A stretch of DNA of 64,000 bases from Hyphomicrobium denitrificans 1NES1 (GCF_000230975.2 NC_021172.1:2976001-3040000), one strand, 5' to 3'; positions 26,930 to 35,766 are shown, counted from the stretch's first letter. Notes: generated by a model not told the origin, from the sequence alone. A program made the numbers and translations.

Positions 26930-27733
26930 CTAGCCTTGTCTGCGGCTTCCCGCCAGAAGGGATATGGCCGCGACAGTGCACATCGCGATGACGATGCTCG
27001 GCCCCCCCGGCAAATCGCTGGAAAGGGACAGCCAAAACCCGAAAATCGTGCTGGCGACCGCGATTGCCGCGGCGAGCAAGGCCATGCGGATCGGGGTTCC
27101 CGACAACGGCCGGGCCGCAACAGCGGGAACGACCAAAAATGCCATGACGAGCAAAACTCCGACGATCTTCATCGCGACGGCAATGACGAGGGCAAGCAAA
27201 AGATCGAACGCGGCGCGCGGCAGTCGTGGATTGATCCCCTCTGCGGTCGCCAGATCTTCGTGCAAGGAGAGCCGGACGAGCGGCTCCCAAAGGTAAAAAA
27301 TTGCCGCCAGAACCACCGCTCCGCCTGCGTAGACCCATATCAAGTCGGTCGAGGTCACAGCGAAAACATCGCCGAAGAGATAGCTCATCAGATCGATGCC
27401 CGGCCCCTTCGCCAACGCGATGGCGACAATGCCCAGAGCCAGCGTGGCGTGGTGCGTCAAGCCGAGCGCAGAATCCAGCGGGACCACACGCTGGCGGCCG
27501 AGCAACGTCAGCACACCGACGGCCGCAACTGCTGCAACGACGACGGCGAGTGTCAGGTCGATTTTCAAGGCAAGGCCCAGCGCCACACCCAAAAGACCGG
27601 CTTGTGCGAGCGTCTCGCCGACGTAGGACATCCTTCGCCATACGACGATGCAGCCGAGCGGCGCCGCGATCACCGCGAGACCGACGGCTGCCAAAAATGC
27701 GCGCCAGACGAACGGCTCAGGCCAGGACAGCAC
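26930..27733 (-). CDS. znuB: Zinc ABC transporter permease ZnuB
   Basis: The product is 267 residues from a GTG that follows the znuC stop without a gap; GAGG in the znuC end serves as ribosome site. About eight hydrophobic helices are visible, the layout of ABC-3 family permeases for zinc or manganese. WRRMSYVGETLAQAGLLGVALG near the N-terminus is the typical motif. Identity as a zinc permease comes mainly from the neighbouring znuC and zur. The substrate-binding protein znuA is not in the window. Confidence 0.9.
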   Translation of the reverse strand: MLSWPEPFVWRAFLAAVGLAVIAAPLGCIVVWRRMSYVGETLAQAGLLGVALGLALKIDLTLAVVVAAVAAVGVLTLLGRQRVVPLDSALGLTHHATLALGIVAIALAKGPGIDLMSYLFGDVFAVTSTDLIWVYAGGAVVLAAIFYLWEPLVRLSLHEDLATAEGINPRLPRAAFDLLLALVIAVAMKIVGVLLVMAFLVVPAVAARPLSGTPIRMALLAAAIAVASTIFGFWLSLSSDLPGGPSIVIAMCTVAAISLLAGSRRQG

Positions 27734-28594
27734 TCAGGAGCCTCGTCCGTGCGTATCGTCGGCGCCCAGAGGTTTCGGTTCTCCGGTCAAATCGTGAGCA
27801 TGATCGTGATGGTGCCGGTAGACGCTCAACGCTGCGGCCCCCTGCTGTCCGAAGATGCGGGCATATTCGGTGTGCTGAGACACATGCTCCGGTTCGCCCG
27901 AGCAGCAGACGTGACCATTCAGGCAGATAACCCGGTCGCTTTTCGCCATCACGACGTGGAGGTCGTGCGAAACGAGCAGAACACCGAGATCACGCTCGTC
28001 ACGGAGCTTTTCGACCAATTCATAGAGTTCGGCCTCGCCCGCGAAATCGACGCCGCTCGCAGGCTCGTCAAGGATCAGCAGATTTGGCTGGCGCAACAGT
28101 GCCCGCGCAATCAACACGCGCTGCGTCTCGCCGCCCGAAAGCTTCGATAATTGCTGGTGCTCGATCCGACGTGCGCCGACCTCGTCCAGGGCGCTCCCCA
28201 TCTCTTTCGTTGATGCCGAACCGCCAAGGCCGAGGAATCCCTGGACCGTCATCGGGATCGCCGCGTCGACCTCGAAGCGCTGCGGAACATAGCCGATGCG
28301 GGTCGAAGCCGGGCGTACGATCAAGCCGCTATCGGGCTTCTCGATACCAAGAACAAGTCTCACCAGCGTCGTCTTGCCCGCGCCGTTGGGTCCGATCAGC
28401 GTGACGATCTCGCCGCGCCGGACGTCAAGATCCACGCCCGCAACGATGTCGCGACCGCCGCGGCGGAGCCAAAGACCGCGTGCCGAGATGAGAGCGTCCT
28501 CGGCCGGAGCGGCATCGCGATCATGGCTCTGACCATGGCCACAGCTCGCGGCGGGGTGCGGGGATGCGTGTCCATTCTGTTGGGACAAAGACAA
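27734..28594 (-). CDS. znuC: Zinc ABC transporter ATPase ZnuC
   Basis: The product is 286 residues from a TTG at 28594 with GGAGAG 6 nt upstream. A GTG at 28651 would give 305 residues and overlap zur by 25 bp. GPNGAGKTT (Walker A), LSGGETQRV (signature), LLILDEPASGVD (Walker B) and VSHD (H-loop) are intact. Both ends are rich in histidine: NGHASPHPAASCGHGQSHD near the N-terminus and RHHHDHAHD near the C-terminus. These tails could hold zinc in the cytoplasm. The gene is between zur and znuB, with which it forms one unit. Confidence 0.92.
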   Translation of the reverse strand: MSLSQQNGHASPHPAASCGHGQSHDRDAAPAEDALISARGLWLRRGGRDIVAGVDLDVRRGEIVTLIGPNGAGKTTLVRLVLGIEKPDSGLIVRPASTRIGYVPQRFEVDAAIPMTVQGFLGLGGSASTKEMGSALDEVGARRIEHQQLSKLSGGETQRVLIARALLRQPNLLILDEPASGVDFAGEAELYELVEKLRDERDLGVLLVSHDLHVVMAKSDRVICLNGHVCCSGEPEHVSQHTEYARIFGQQGAAALSVYRHHHDHAHDLTGEPKPLGADDTHGRGS

Positions 28595-28626
28595 AAGGAT
28601 CTCTCCAGCCGGCGCGAAGGCCGAAC

Positions 28627-29118
28627 TCAAACTTTGCGACGCGCCGCGCACTCGTGACAGGTTCCGGAGACTTCAGCGAACCGCACGCGCGGCTCGAATT
28701 TTGCTCCGTGGGCGGCGGCGTCGATCGCGCGAAAAATGTCGTCGCCGTCGACTTCCTGAACGGTGCCGCACTTCTCGCAACTCAGGAACATCGGGCGTTT
28801 GCCCGTTCGCGGACGGTGAAGTTGCCGGCACGCGAAATAAGCGTTCTTGCTCTCAAGACGATGGACGACACCTGCTTCGAGAAGCGCGTCGAGTGCCCGG
28901 TAAATCGAGATGGGTGCAAGCCGTGTGCCCTTCTTCGCGAGGCGATCCAAGACCTCATATGCGCCGACGCTCGCCTGGGTTGAGGCGATTTCCTCGAACA
29001 CCTTGCGGCGAAGGTCCGTAAACCGAAGGTTCTTTTCGGCAAAGATTGCGGTGGCCTGGTCAACGGACAGCTTGACCTTGTCCCGTATGCGTTGCTCTTC
29101 GCCTGAATTTGCCGTCAT
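28627..29118 (-). CDS. zur: Zinc uptake regulator of the Fur family
   Basis: The product is 163 residues from the ATG at 29118. The winged-helix domain (residues about 20-90) includes LAPISIYRALDALLEAGVVHRLES, shown here in parts as ISIYRALDAL. CEKCG near residue 117 and CHECAARRK at the end are the structural zinc Cys pairs of Fur proteins. The HRPRTGKRPMF loop lies between. Zur represses zinc uptake genes when zinc is ample; here it heads a zur-znuC-znuB unit. A longer frame to 29340 has no ribosome site and no family resemblance. Confidence 0.9.
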   Translation of the reverse strand: MTANSGEEQRIRDKVKLSVDQATAIFAEKNLRFTDLRRKVFEEIASTQASVGAYEVLDRLAKKGTRLAPISIYRALDALLEAGVVHRLESKNAYFACRQLHRPRTGKRPMFLSCEKCGTVQEVDGDDIFRAIDAAAHGAKFEPRVRFAEVSGTCHECAARRKV

Positions 29119-29432
29119 GAACAGTCCTCTGGACCGCGCCGCCCCGGGTGAATTCGGCCACAATGGCCGTTTTGGGCGCGCGGACAATATAACATGTCGT
29201 GACTGGCGGCTATTCCGTTCAAGCTCTCTGGATGCTTTTTCCGCGTCGCAACTTGATCTTGTCCCGAAATTGACCACATCCTGCTCCGGCGCCCTTCCCC
29301 GCTGGCCGCAAATTCCGGGATTTTTTGCTTGGGGAGCCAAATTCGACCCGGCCTGCCGCCAATCGGCCGCGTCCTCCGCGCAAACATGACGAGTTGTGCC
29401 TCATTGATTCGCCGATGCGATAGCTGGGAAAC
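29119..29432. other. Divergent regulatory region of zur and the 1,114-residue protein gene
   Basis: These 314 bp contain no gene I can support. They must carry promoters for zur (minus) and for the large membrane-protein gene (plus). A candidate Zur half-site lies near 29184-29199. Confidence 0.5.
29184..29199. promoter_or_regulatory. Candidate Zur binding site
   Basis: The imperfect palindrome ACAATATAACATGTCG includes TATAACAT (29188-29195), which matches one half of the alphaproteobacterial Zur box as I recall it. The other half is not conserved. It lies about 70 bp upstream of zur, a fitting place for autoregulation. Confidence 0.3.
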
Positions 29433-32400
29433 GTGCCCCCGATGGACGTCAAGTTTCTGATCGACAAGTTGGCCGAGAACGCCCGCCCTCTTGGTACTGC
29501 GATCTTCCTCATTTCCGTCTTCGCGCTTCTGCTCCGCACACGCGTCGCCCGGCGTCTGCGCGACACTATCGAGGAAACGGTTTTCACGAATTGGCGGCTG
29601 GCGCTCCTCGGCACGACCGGCATCGTCCTCTCGGCGGCCGCCGGATGGCGAACTTGGGAAGGAATGTACAATTTCACCGGCGAGCCGCTGCTCTCCGGCA
29701 TGGTGACGTTCGGCATCCAGGGCATCATGCTGATCGTCGCGTGGCTGATCGGCGAGAGCTTTGCGACGGGGATGAACGCACGCGCCCGTCCCGGGACATC
29801 ATCCCTCGTCAGCGCCGCTATGCAGCCGTGGCTCGGTAGCTTCATCGGCCTTCTTCTTTTCATCACCGGGTTCGTGCTGTTCCTGCAGTGGACCGGCCAG
29901 ACCGACGTCAAGCACGCGAACGTCGAGAATCTCGGCTGGGCGAACGCCGGCGACAAGTTCCTGATGCTCGGCGCGGGCCTGCTGATGGTCTCGCTGTTTG
30001 CTCTCTATGCCGCCAACGATCTGGTGCGCCCATACCTTCAAGTCGTGCGGGTCATCATCCGCAATTCGATGCTGTGGCTGATGTTTCTCGCCTGCATGGC
30101 GACGAGCGTCTTTTTCTCGTTCGACAGCTTCTTTACTGCGATCTTCCCGCAATCCGAACGCGTCCGCGCCGCCGAACTTCGCGCCCAGAACCAGGTTTCG
30201 GGCATTCTTTCCGATATTGAACAGGCGCTTGGCACGCGCAGCAGCAGTCTCGCGGCAGAGATTTTCACGACCGAAGCCTGGAAGGACTATGAGCATCAGC
30301 TCGATGCCATCACCGAAGCCGCGACCCAATCGCAAGGCGCGATCGAACGCTATGTCAATGCGCAGATCGAAGAGCGCAGTCGAGCCGTCAAGGAGCAGCA
30401 GGAACGGATCGCGTCGGCCGAGGCCGGTCAGGCGGGCCTCGCCGGGCGCAAGACATCGCTGACAGATGAGAAATCCCGGCTTGCAGCCCAGCGTCCCGAG
30501 CTTGCTGCCGACTACGCGACGAAGAAAGCGGAATACGACGCCAAGATGAAGGACGTCGACGCCAAGCGCGTCGAAGCGCTCGCGGAAGACAAAGGTGTCG
30601 AGGGCACTTTGAAAGCGGGCCGCGGACCTATCTATCGGCAGCGCATGAGCGAACTCGCGATGCTGCAAGGCGCCGCGCAGATCGCGGGCGAACGCATGAA
30701 GGACGCGCAGAAGCGCCTCAACACGGTCGAGTCGCGGTTAACTGCCATCGATACGGAGCTTGCAACGCTCGACGGCGATCTCGCGAAGTATAAGGGCGAA
30801 GCCGAGACGGCCAAACAACGCATTGCGCTGACCGACGATACGGCGAAGGATGACAGCGGGCCGAAAATCGATCCTTCGAAGATCATGCCGGCGTTCGACC
30901 GCTCCAAGTCGGAGTTCCGCGCCGATCCCAGCACAGGCCGCCTCGCCGCCGTTCAGAGGTTCTGCAACGACATCTACGGCGCATTGTCGGCAACGCCGGA
31001 GACGAAGCCCCTTCTCAATGGTATCGACTGCGATCCAAAAGCGGTCTCAGATGCGGCGTCCGGGCTTTTTGCGCTGCAGTCCGGCACCAAGGTTTTTCAA
31101 GATACTTGCGTCGGCGGCGACAGGCTCGTCGAGAACAAGTCGACCGACGATTTGTTCGCCTTCGCGCGGCGGTGCCTGTCGGATAGCGCCTTGCCGAGCA
31201 ACGATACCGCGGCACTTCGCTCGAAGATCAATCGCATTGAGCTGTCGCGCGATGACAAGGCGCATCGCTTCGTCGTGACGCTCAACGCGTTCCAGGATGG
31301 CAACCGGCTGGCATACCTGGCGCTTGCAATTGCGATCGGATTGGACGGTCTCATCTTCATGTCCGGACTTTTCGGCGCCAATGCCGTCCGCTCGCCGCTG
31401 TCGGATATTCCGAGTTTCAGGTCACGCTCCGGTTCTCAGCTCGAAGCGACGATCAATGCCGCGCTTGGCGCACATCCTTACGAGACGGCTTGGCAGACAC
31501 TGACGGCCTTCAGGCCGATCACCAACCAGGACGGCTTTTCGGCGCTTGCCGATTTAAGCGCCATGGAGCGCTCGCAGGCGGATCGTGTGCGCATGGTGCT
31601 GACGGCCGGCGCCGACATCGGCGCGGTCGAAACCATCAGCCACGATCCTGAACGCTATCGGGTGCGCAGCGAACTTCGCGAATACCTTTCCAGCGTCGTC
31701 GATAGGCAGTTCAAGACAGATGCGTCAGCGAAGGATCGAGCGCGCCTCGATCAGCTCGTCTCGGCCGCGCTGGCTCCCCATCCGCGCGAACATTCCGAAA
31801 TCGTGCTGAACACGCTGGAGCCGATCCGCGAAACGGAAGGCTTCACGTCCATGGTGACGCTGACCGACATTTCCAATGATCACGACGCGCGCATCGTGCG
31901 CCGGGTGATGAACGCGGGTTCGGCCGTCAAGGCCGTGGCGCCGGACCTCAAGATCGCGGACCGCTATTACATTCGCCCAACGCTTTACGAGACCCTTTTG
32001 ACGATCAGGGCGACGGCGCCGGAATCTCGGCAATATCGGCTGGAGCGCGCACGTGCCGAGGGATTCAAGGATCAACGCGCCATCGATGGCGGAGCGCTGC
32101 ACGCGATCCAGCCCGAGCTTCAATTCGAACCGCATCCCCGCGAGCTTGAGAAACCCAGGCCCGCTCTGCCGCGCATCAGTCCATTATCGGACGAGGAGCG
32201 CGCGCAGCTCATCGCGTACTATCGGGAAACTCTGCTCGAAGCCGTTCATCTCGGGTCCGATATCGTCGACAAGCGGCTGAGCCTCCCGCAATCGCGCGAT
32301 GCGATATTGGAGGCTTGGAAGACGCTCAACTCGCATAGCAAGAAGAACGAGAATCTCGGTTTTCTGCTGCGTGAATTCCAGAACGATCAGGATCGCATTC

Positions 32401-32777
32401 TCAGCGAAGTTTTTTCGGGACTTCGGAGCGAGACCGGTGGCGACGAGCGTAAGTTGTCGCTGCTTGAAGGGGTCGACGGTCGCGTTCGTGATGACCTCCC
32501 CCTTTACATGCTGTTTCCGGAAACAGGTCTCGTCAGCTACTTGATCGAAGAGCTTGAAGCGGCTGCCCGACCGGATGACGGTCTCGTCGACGGCGAGCAA
32601 CAGCTCAAGGATCAACTCAGGTCCGTGCGCGACGCGCTCGGCAGGCTGGATCTCGACAATCCCCAATCATGGGATGAAATCCGAAAACGGCTCGCCGTGC
32701 GGTCTGGAACGGATTTCCGCAATTTCTTCAATCGCCCGATCGACCGTGACGAGCCGTCGAACGACGGCGACGTTTGA
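29433..32777 (+). CDS. Large membrane protein with coiled coil and internal tandem repeat, unknown function
   Basis: The product is 1,114 residues from a GTG (an ATG at 29442 is three codons on). I do not recognise the family. Hydrophobic helices lie around residues 20-35, 50-70, 90-110, 130-150, 175-195 and 215-235. A Lys/Glu/Ala-rich coiled coil follows (about 245-490). A Cys-containing segment (about 510-590) and another TM helix near 630-650 come next. Residues 674-755 and 776-858 are two diverged copies of one domain. The rest is charged and helical. It is monocistronic, divergent from zur and convergent with an FAH-family gene. Confidence 0.85.
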   Translation: MPPMDVKFLIDKLAENARPLGTAIFLISVFALLLRTRVARRLRDTIEETVFTNWRLALLGTTGIVLSAAAGWRTWEGMYNFTGEPLLSGMVTFGIQGIMLIVAWLIGESFATGMNARARPGTSSLVSAAMQPWLGSFIGLLLFITGFVLFLQWTGQTDVKHANVENLGWANAGDKFLMLGAGLLMVSLFALYAANDLVRPYLQVVRVIIRNSMLWLMFLACMATSVFFSFDSFFTAIFPQSERVRAAELRAQNQVSGILSDIEQALGTRSSSLAAEIFTTEAWKDYEHQLDAITEAATQSQGAIERYVNAQIEERSRAVKEQQERIASAEAGQAGLAGRKTSLTDEKSRLAAQRPELAADYATKKAEYDAKMKDVDAKRVEALAEDKGVEGTLKAGRGPIYRQRMSELAMLQGAAQIAGERMKDAQKRLNTVESRLTAIDTELATLDGDLAKYKGEAETAKQRIALTDDTAKDDSGPKIDPSKIMPAFDRSKSEFRADPSTGRLAAVQRFCNDIYGALSATPETKPLLNGIDCDPKAVSDAASGLFALQSGTKVFQDTCVGGDRLVENKSTDDLFAFARRCLSDSALPSNDTAALRSKINRIELSRDDKAHRFVVTLNAFQDGNRLAYLALAIAIGLDGLIFMSGLFGANAVRSPLSDIPSFRSRSGSQLEATINAALGAHPYETAWQTLTAFRPITNQDGFSALADLSAMERSQADRVRMVLTAGADIGAVETISHDPERYRVRSELREYLSSVVDRQFKTDASAKDRARLDQLVSAALAPHPREHSEIVLNTLEPIRETEGFTSMVTLTDISNDHDARIVRRVMNAGSAVKAVAPDLKIADRYYIRPTLYETLLTIRATAPESRQYRLERARAEGFKDQRAIDGGALHAIQPELQFEPHPRELEKPRPALPRISPLSDEERAQLIAYYRETLLEAVHLGSDIVDKRLSLPQSRDAILEAWKTLNSHSKKNENLGFLLREFQNDQDRILSEVFSGLRSETGGDERKLSLLEGVDGRVRDDLPLYMLFPETGLVSYLIEELEAAARPDDGLVDGEQQLKDQLRSVRDALGRLDLDNPQSWDEIRKRLAVRSGTDFRNFFNRPIDRDEPSNDGDV
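31452..32006 (+). repeat. Two tandem copies of an ~82-residue domain within the large membrane protein
   Basis: Copy A (31452-31697) and copy B (31758-32006) encode segments that align end to end by eye. Shared positions include AAL..HP..., PI...GF..., R...V...AG...AV, and RY..R..L.E.L. About a quarter of the positions look identical, so the duplication is old and visible only at protein level. A 20-residue linker separates the copies. Confidence 0.75.
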
Positions 32778-33626
32778 TCAGAGCGCGAACGGGACGACCT
32801 TTTGGCGCTGCGTGCCGAGGCCATCGATCTTGAGTTCCACGACGTCGCCGGGATTGAGGAACTCTTTCGGCTTGCGCGCCGTGCCGACGCCGGGCGGCGT
32901 TCCGGTCGTTATGATGTCGCCGGGTTCGAGGACCATGAACTCGGTGACGTAGGCGAGCAGATCCGGGATTTTGAAAATCATCGTCGCGGTCGAGCCGGTC
33001 TGCTTGCGGACTCCGTTCACGTCGAGCGACATCGCGAGATTACCGACATCTGCGATTTCATCCGGTGTCACCAGCCAAGGCCCGATCGGCCCGAACGTTT
33101 CCGCTGATTTGCCTTTCACCCACTGGCCACCACGTTTGCTCTGGAAGCTCCGCTCCGAGACGTCATTGCAGATGCAGTAGCCGGCAATGTACTTCGCCCA
33201 GTCTTTCGCTTCGACGTAGCGCGCGCGGGCGCCGATGACAAACGCGATCTCGCACTCCCAGTCCGTGTGCCGTGAATTGCGCGGGATCATCACGTCATCG
33301 TCGGGGCCGCAAATCGACGTCGTCGCCTTGTTGAAGAGGATGGGCTCGGTCGGGATCTCCTGACCCGTCTCCTTGGCGTGGTCGGCGTAGTTGAGGCCAA
33401 TCGCAATGAAGTTGTGAGTGCCGGCGACTGGAGGGCCAAGGCGAACGCCTTCCGGTGCCTTCGGCAGCGATGCCGGATCGATGGCGGCAAGCTTAGCAAG
33501 CGCCGCGGGCGCCAGATGGGCACCGGACAAATCGGGAATATGCCCGGAGAGGTCACGAACGTTTCCGTTACGGTCCAGGATGCCAGGCTTTTCCGCGCCC
33601 GGTGCGCCAAATCGAACGAGCTTCAT
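32778..33626 (-). CDS. Fumarylacetoacetate hydrolase (FAH) family protein
   Basis: The product is 282 residues. A short N-terminal domain (MKLVRFGAPGAEKPGI) precedes the FAH domain from about residue 75. IGLNYADHAKETG, the metal ligands in DWECEIAFVIG and the late block GDIITTGTPPGVG are standard. Such enzymes are hydrolases or decarboxylases of 2-oxo acid derivatives, for example ureidoglycolate lyase-like or acylpyruvase-like. The substrate cannot be named here. The stop is directly next to the end of the convergent large membrane-protein gene, with no spacer. Confidence 0.88.
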   Translation of the reverse strand: MKLVRFGAPGAEKPGILDRNGNVRDLSGHIPDLSGAHLAPAALAKLAAIDPASLPKAPEGVRLGPPVAGTHNFIAIGLNYADHAKETGQEIPTEPILFNKATTSICGPDDDVMIPRNSRHTDWECEIAFVIGARARYVEAKDWAKYIAGYCICNDVSERSFQSKRGGQWVKGKSAETFGPIGPWLVTPDEIADVGNLAMSLDVNGVRKQTGSTATMIFKIPDLLAYVTEFMVLEPGDIITTGTPPGVGTARKPKEFLNPGDVVELKIDGLGTQRQKVVPFAL

Positions 33627-34101
33627 TGTTTCTGTTATTCCCCTAGGCTCGCGCCCGTCCCGCGAGTGAAGGCACGGTGGTAAGGCGCTTATATCGCCCC
33701 GTCTCTTAAACGATGCTCAGAGATGCAACAATCGCTGCGGGACGTTCTCCGACCCCCGCAAATTCGGACTTATCCGCGCAGGAAGGCACTGGCTGTCGTT
33801 TCTGAGAGAAGGTTGAAAGATCGCTGCAGGAAATTAGGTACTCCAAGCCCAGGGCTTTGCGTCGGTCTTCGATTGAACGCTGAATATTCGGCGAGCAAAT
33901 CGCTTTTGGCGAAATTTTGTTTTTTTCTAATCCGCATGATGACGATTTTCATCGGGTACCGGACGAAAAAAATATTGTCCGGTGCCGATGCGCCGACCTT
34001 ACGGAAAAGTATATGCGCCGTAAGAAACCGACCAACATCCTTGGAGTATCTAGCGGGGCCTAGGAAACAACACACCTAGGAAACGTGAAGGAGAAATACA
34101 G
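33627..34101. other. 475-bp AT-richer intergenic region with hairpins and direct repeats
   Basis: No credible protein gene is seen. The stretch is clearly richer in A and T than its neighbours. It has a 10-bp hairpin GGTACCGGAC/GTCCGGTGCC (33955-33986), a 7-bp hairpin CTTACGG/CCGTAAG (33998-34024) and the direct repeat CCTAGGAAAC (34059-34068 and 34075-34084). These end just before a small secreted-protein gene. A leader or small RNA is possible. Confidence 0.55.
34059..34084 (+). repeat. Direct repeat CCTAGGAAAC x2
   Basis: Two exact 10-bp copies start 16 bp apart and end 17 bp before the ATG of the 54-residue protein. Each begins with the palindrome CCTAGG. They could be a double operator site or part of the message leader. 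Confidence 0.5.
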
Positions 34102-34266
34102 ATGATTTCCAAGATTGTGCGTGGCGCGGTCCTCACCGGCGTGCTGGTTGCTTTTTCGGCTCCGATTGTCGCCAACGCCGCCGACGCGCCGAAGACGAAA
34201 GCAGAATGCAAAAAGGCGAAAGACATGAAGTGGGACAAGACCACCAAAACCTGCGTCAAGAAATAA
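34102..34266 (+). CDS. Small secreted Lys-rich protein, 54 residues
   Basis: The ATG follows AAGGAGA at good spacing. The N-terminus MISKIVRGAVLTGVLVAF continues to a likely cleavage site after ANA (residue 24-26), leaving a mature peptide of about 28 residues. That peptide is rich in Lys and has two Cys (AECKKAK and KTCVKK), so a single disulfide is plausible. The intrinsic terminator behind it confirms a separate short transcript. Function is unknown; a periplasmic location is inferred. Confidence 0.75.
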   Translation: MISKIVRGAVLTGVLVAFSAPIVANAADAPKTKAECKKAKDMKWDKTTKTCVKK

Positions 34267-34289
34267 GACTACTCCGGTTTGAGTTTCTC

Positions 34290-34324
34290 GAGGCGGTGCG
34301 CGAAAGCCCATCGCCTCTTTTTTT
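34290..34324 (+). terminator. Intrinsic terminator of the 54-residue protein gene
   Basis: GAGGCGGTG and CATCGCCTC form a 9-bp stem (one G-T pair) with a 10-nt loop, followed by seven T. It lies 23 bp after the stop codon. Confidence 0.9.
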
Positions 34325-34479
34325 GCGCACATGGATTCCGCCTCATCACGCCGACAGTTCGCTCGATCATCGGCAGAAGATTCACGAAACTTGGGGCGCA
34401 TCTTAATCGGCTTTGCTGCCTGACAGGACGCTGTCGCGTTGCTATCCTTATGCGATGATCCTTAAGGGTGGAGCAATTC

Positions 34480-35370
34480 ATGACGGCTCGGCAACGCCTC
34501 GCTTCTGATATCTCCGGCCTAACCAAGAAGCCTCCCCTTTCGCGGCGCGACTTCATGAGCGCATCCGCAGCGGTCGCCGCGGGTTACACGCTGGCGGCGG
34601 GACCCGTGCGTGCGGCGGCAATCAAGACGGGCACCAATGGGCTTGATGCCGGCATGGCTCGTGTCAAGGTCGACGGCGGCGAGATGCCTCTGTACTTCGC
34701 GCGGCCTGCCAATCGCGCAAAGCCGCCGATCGTTTTGGTCGCAATGGAAATCTTCGGACTGCACGAGTACATCAAGGACGTGACGCGCCGCCTCGGCAAG
34801 CTCGGTGCGCTTGCTGTCGCGCCTGACTATTACTTTCGGCAGGGACAGCTCGCCAGCGTCGGCGATATCCGTAAGCTGATGCCTCTCGTGAATGCGAAGC
34901 CGGATGCAGAGCTGATCTCCGACCTCAATGCCGCCGTTCGCTGGGCCGAAGGCCAGGGAGGGGACAAGAACCGGGTCGGCATCATCGGATTTTGCCGCGG
35001 CGGGCGAACCGTCTGGGAATATTGCGTCGCGAGCGATGAGGTAAAAGCAGGTGTCGCGTTCTATGGGACGCTGATCGATCCCACCGCGCAGAAGCGGATT
35101 TGGCCGAAAAGCCCGCTAGAACTCGCGCCAGAAATGAAGGCTCCCGTGCTCGGGCTCTATGGCGCAGAAGATCAGGGTATTCCGCCGGCTCAGGTCGAAC
35201 AGATGAAGGCCGCCCTTGCAGCCGCGGGAAAGACCGCCGAATTCAAAATTTACCCAGGCGCCGAGCACGGCTTCCATGCGGATTATCGTCCAAGCTACAA
35301 TAAGGAAGCCGCCGAGGACGCCTGGCAGCAGGTGGCGAATTGGTTCAAGAGATGGAAAGTCCTCGACTGA
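34480..35370 (+). CDS. Dienelactone-hydrolase-family protein with Tat signal
   Basis: The product is 296 residues from the ATG at 34480, with GGAG 6 nt upstream. SRRDFMSASAAVAAG near residue 23 is a twin-arginine signal, so the folded enzyme is exported. The dienelactone-hydrolase domain has the nucleophile Cys in GFCRGGRTVW, the acid in YGAEDQGIP and the histidine in AEHGFHAD. EIFGLHEYIKDVTRRL is typical. Such enzymes hydrolyse lactones or esters; the natural substrate is unknown. The small gene at 35416 follows by 45 bp. Confidence 0.9.
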   Translation: MTARQRLASDISGLTKKPPLSRRDFMSASAAVAAGYTLAAGPVRAAAIKTGTNGLDAGMARVKVDGGEMPLYFARPANRAKPPIVLVAMEIFGLHEYIKDVTRRLGKLGALAVAPDYYFRQGQLASVGDIRKLMPLVNAKPDAELISDLNAAVRWAEGQGGDKNRVGIIGFCRGGRTVWEYCVASDEVKAGVAFYGTLIDPTAQKRIWPKSPLELAPEMKAPVLGLYGAEDQGIPPAQVEQMKAALAAAGKTAEFKIYPGAEHGFHADYRPSYNKEAAEDAWQQVANWFKRWKVLD

Positions 35371-35415
35371 GATGGCCATCCCTGCAGAATGCTCGCACCG
35401 GAAAGGGGATATCCG

Positions 35416-35613
35416 ATGGCCGACCCTGCTGATCTTATAGAGATCGACAAGCGGATTGCCATGGTCCGCGACAACATTCGAGAGCTTGTCGAACAAGCCG
35501 CCGCCTTTTCCGGTGCGGCCGACGAAGGACTTACATCCGAACGTATCGCGCACCAGGAAGCTCAACTGGCCGCTCTATTGAAAGAGCGCGAAAGGCTTTC
35601 CGGCGACCAGTGA
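35416..35613 (+). CDS. Small coiled-coil protein, 65 residues
   Basis: The ATG at 35416 follows GGAAAGGGG. The product is almost wholly helical and charged: IDKRIAMVRDNIRELVEQAA, a Gly/Ala break, then a second helix ending LAALLKERERLS. It has no signal peptide. A helical hairpin or dimer is likely. It probably shares a transcript with the dienelactone-hydrolase gene. Function is unknown to me. Confidence 0.65.
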   Translation: MADPADLIEIDKRIAMVRDNIRELVEQAAAFSGAADEGLTSERIAHQEAQLAALLKERERLSGDQ

Positions 35614-35766
35614 GGTAAGCGAAGCGGCGAGCACATCGCAAACGCCGTCGCCGCCTCACTCGGCTTATTTGCAATTTCTGCCATACCCCGAGCCTGAATC
35701 TCGCCACGGATTGAAACGACAGTTGCGACGAGCGGGATGACACATATCAGGTCCGAGTGCATATCA

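Noticed and set aside
26597..28150. A 517-residue open frame antisense to ispG, znuB and znuC
   Set aside because: It crosses three well-supported genes and encodes low-complexity Arg/Asp/Gln sequence without a domain.
33770..34075. A 101-residue minus-strand frame in the AT-rich region
   Set aside because: No ribosome site, mixed composition and no recognisable segment; it passes through hairpins and a direct repeat.
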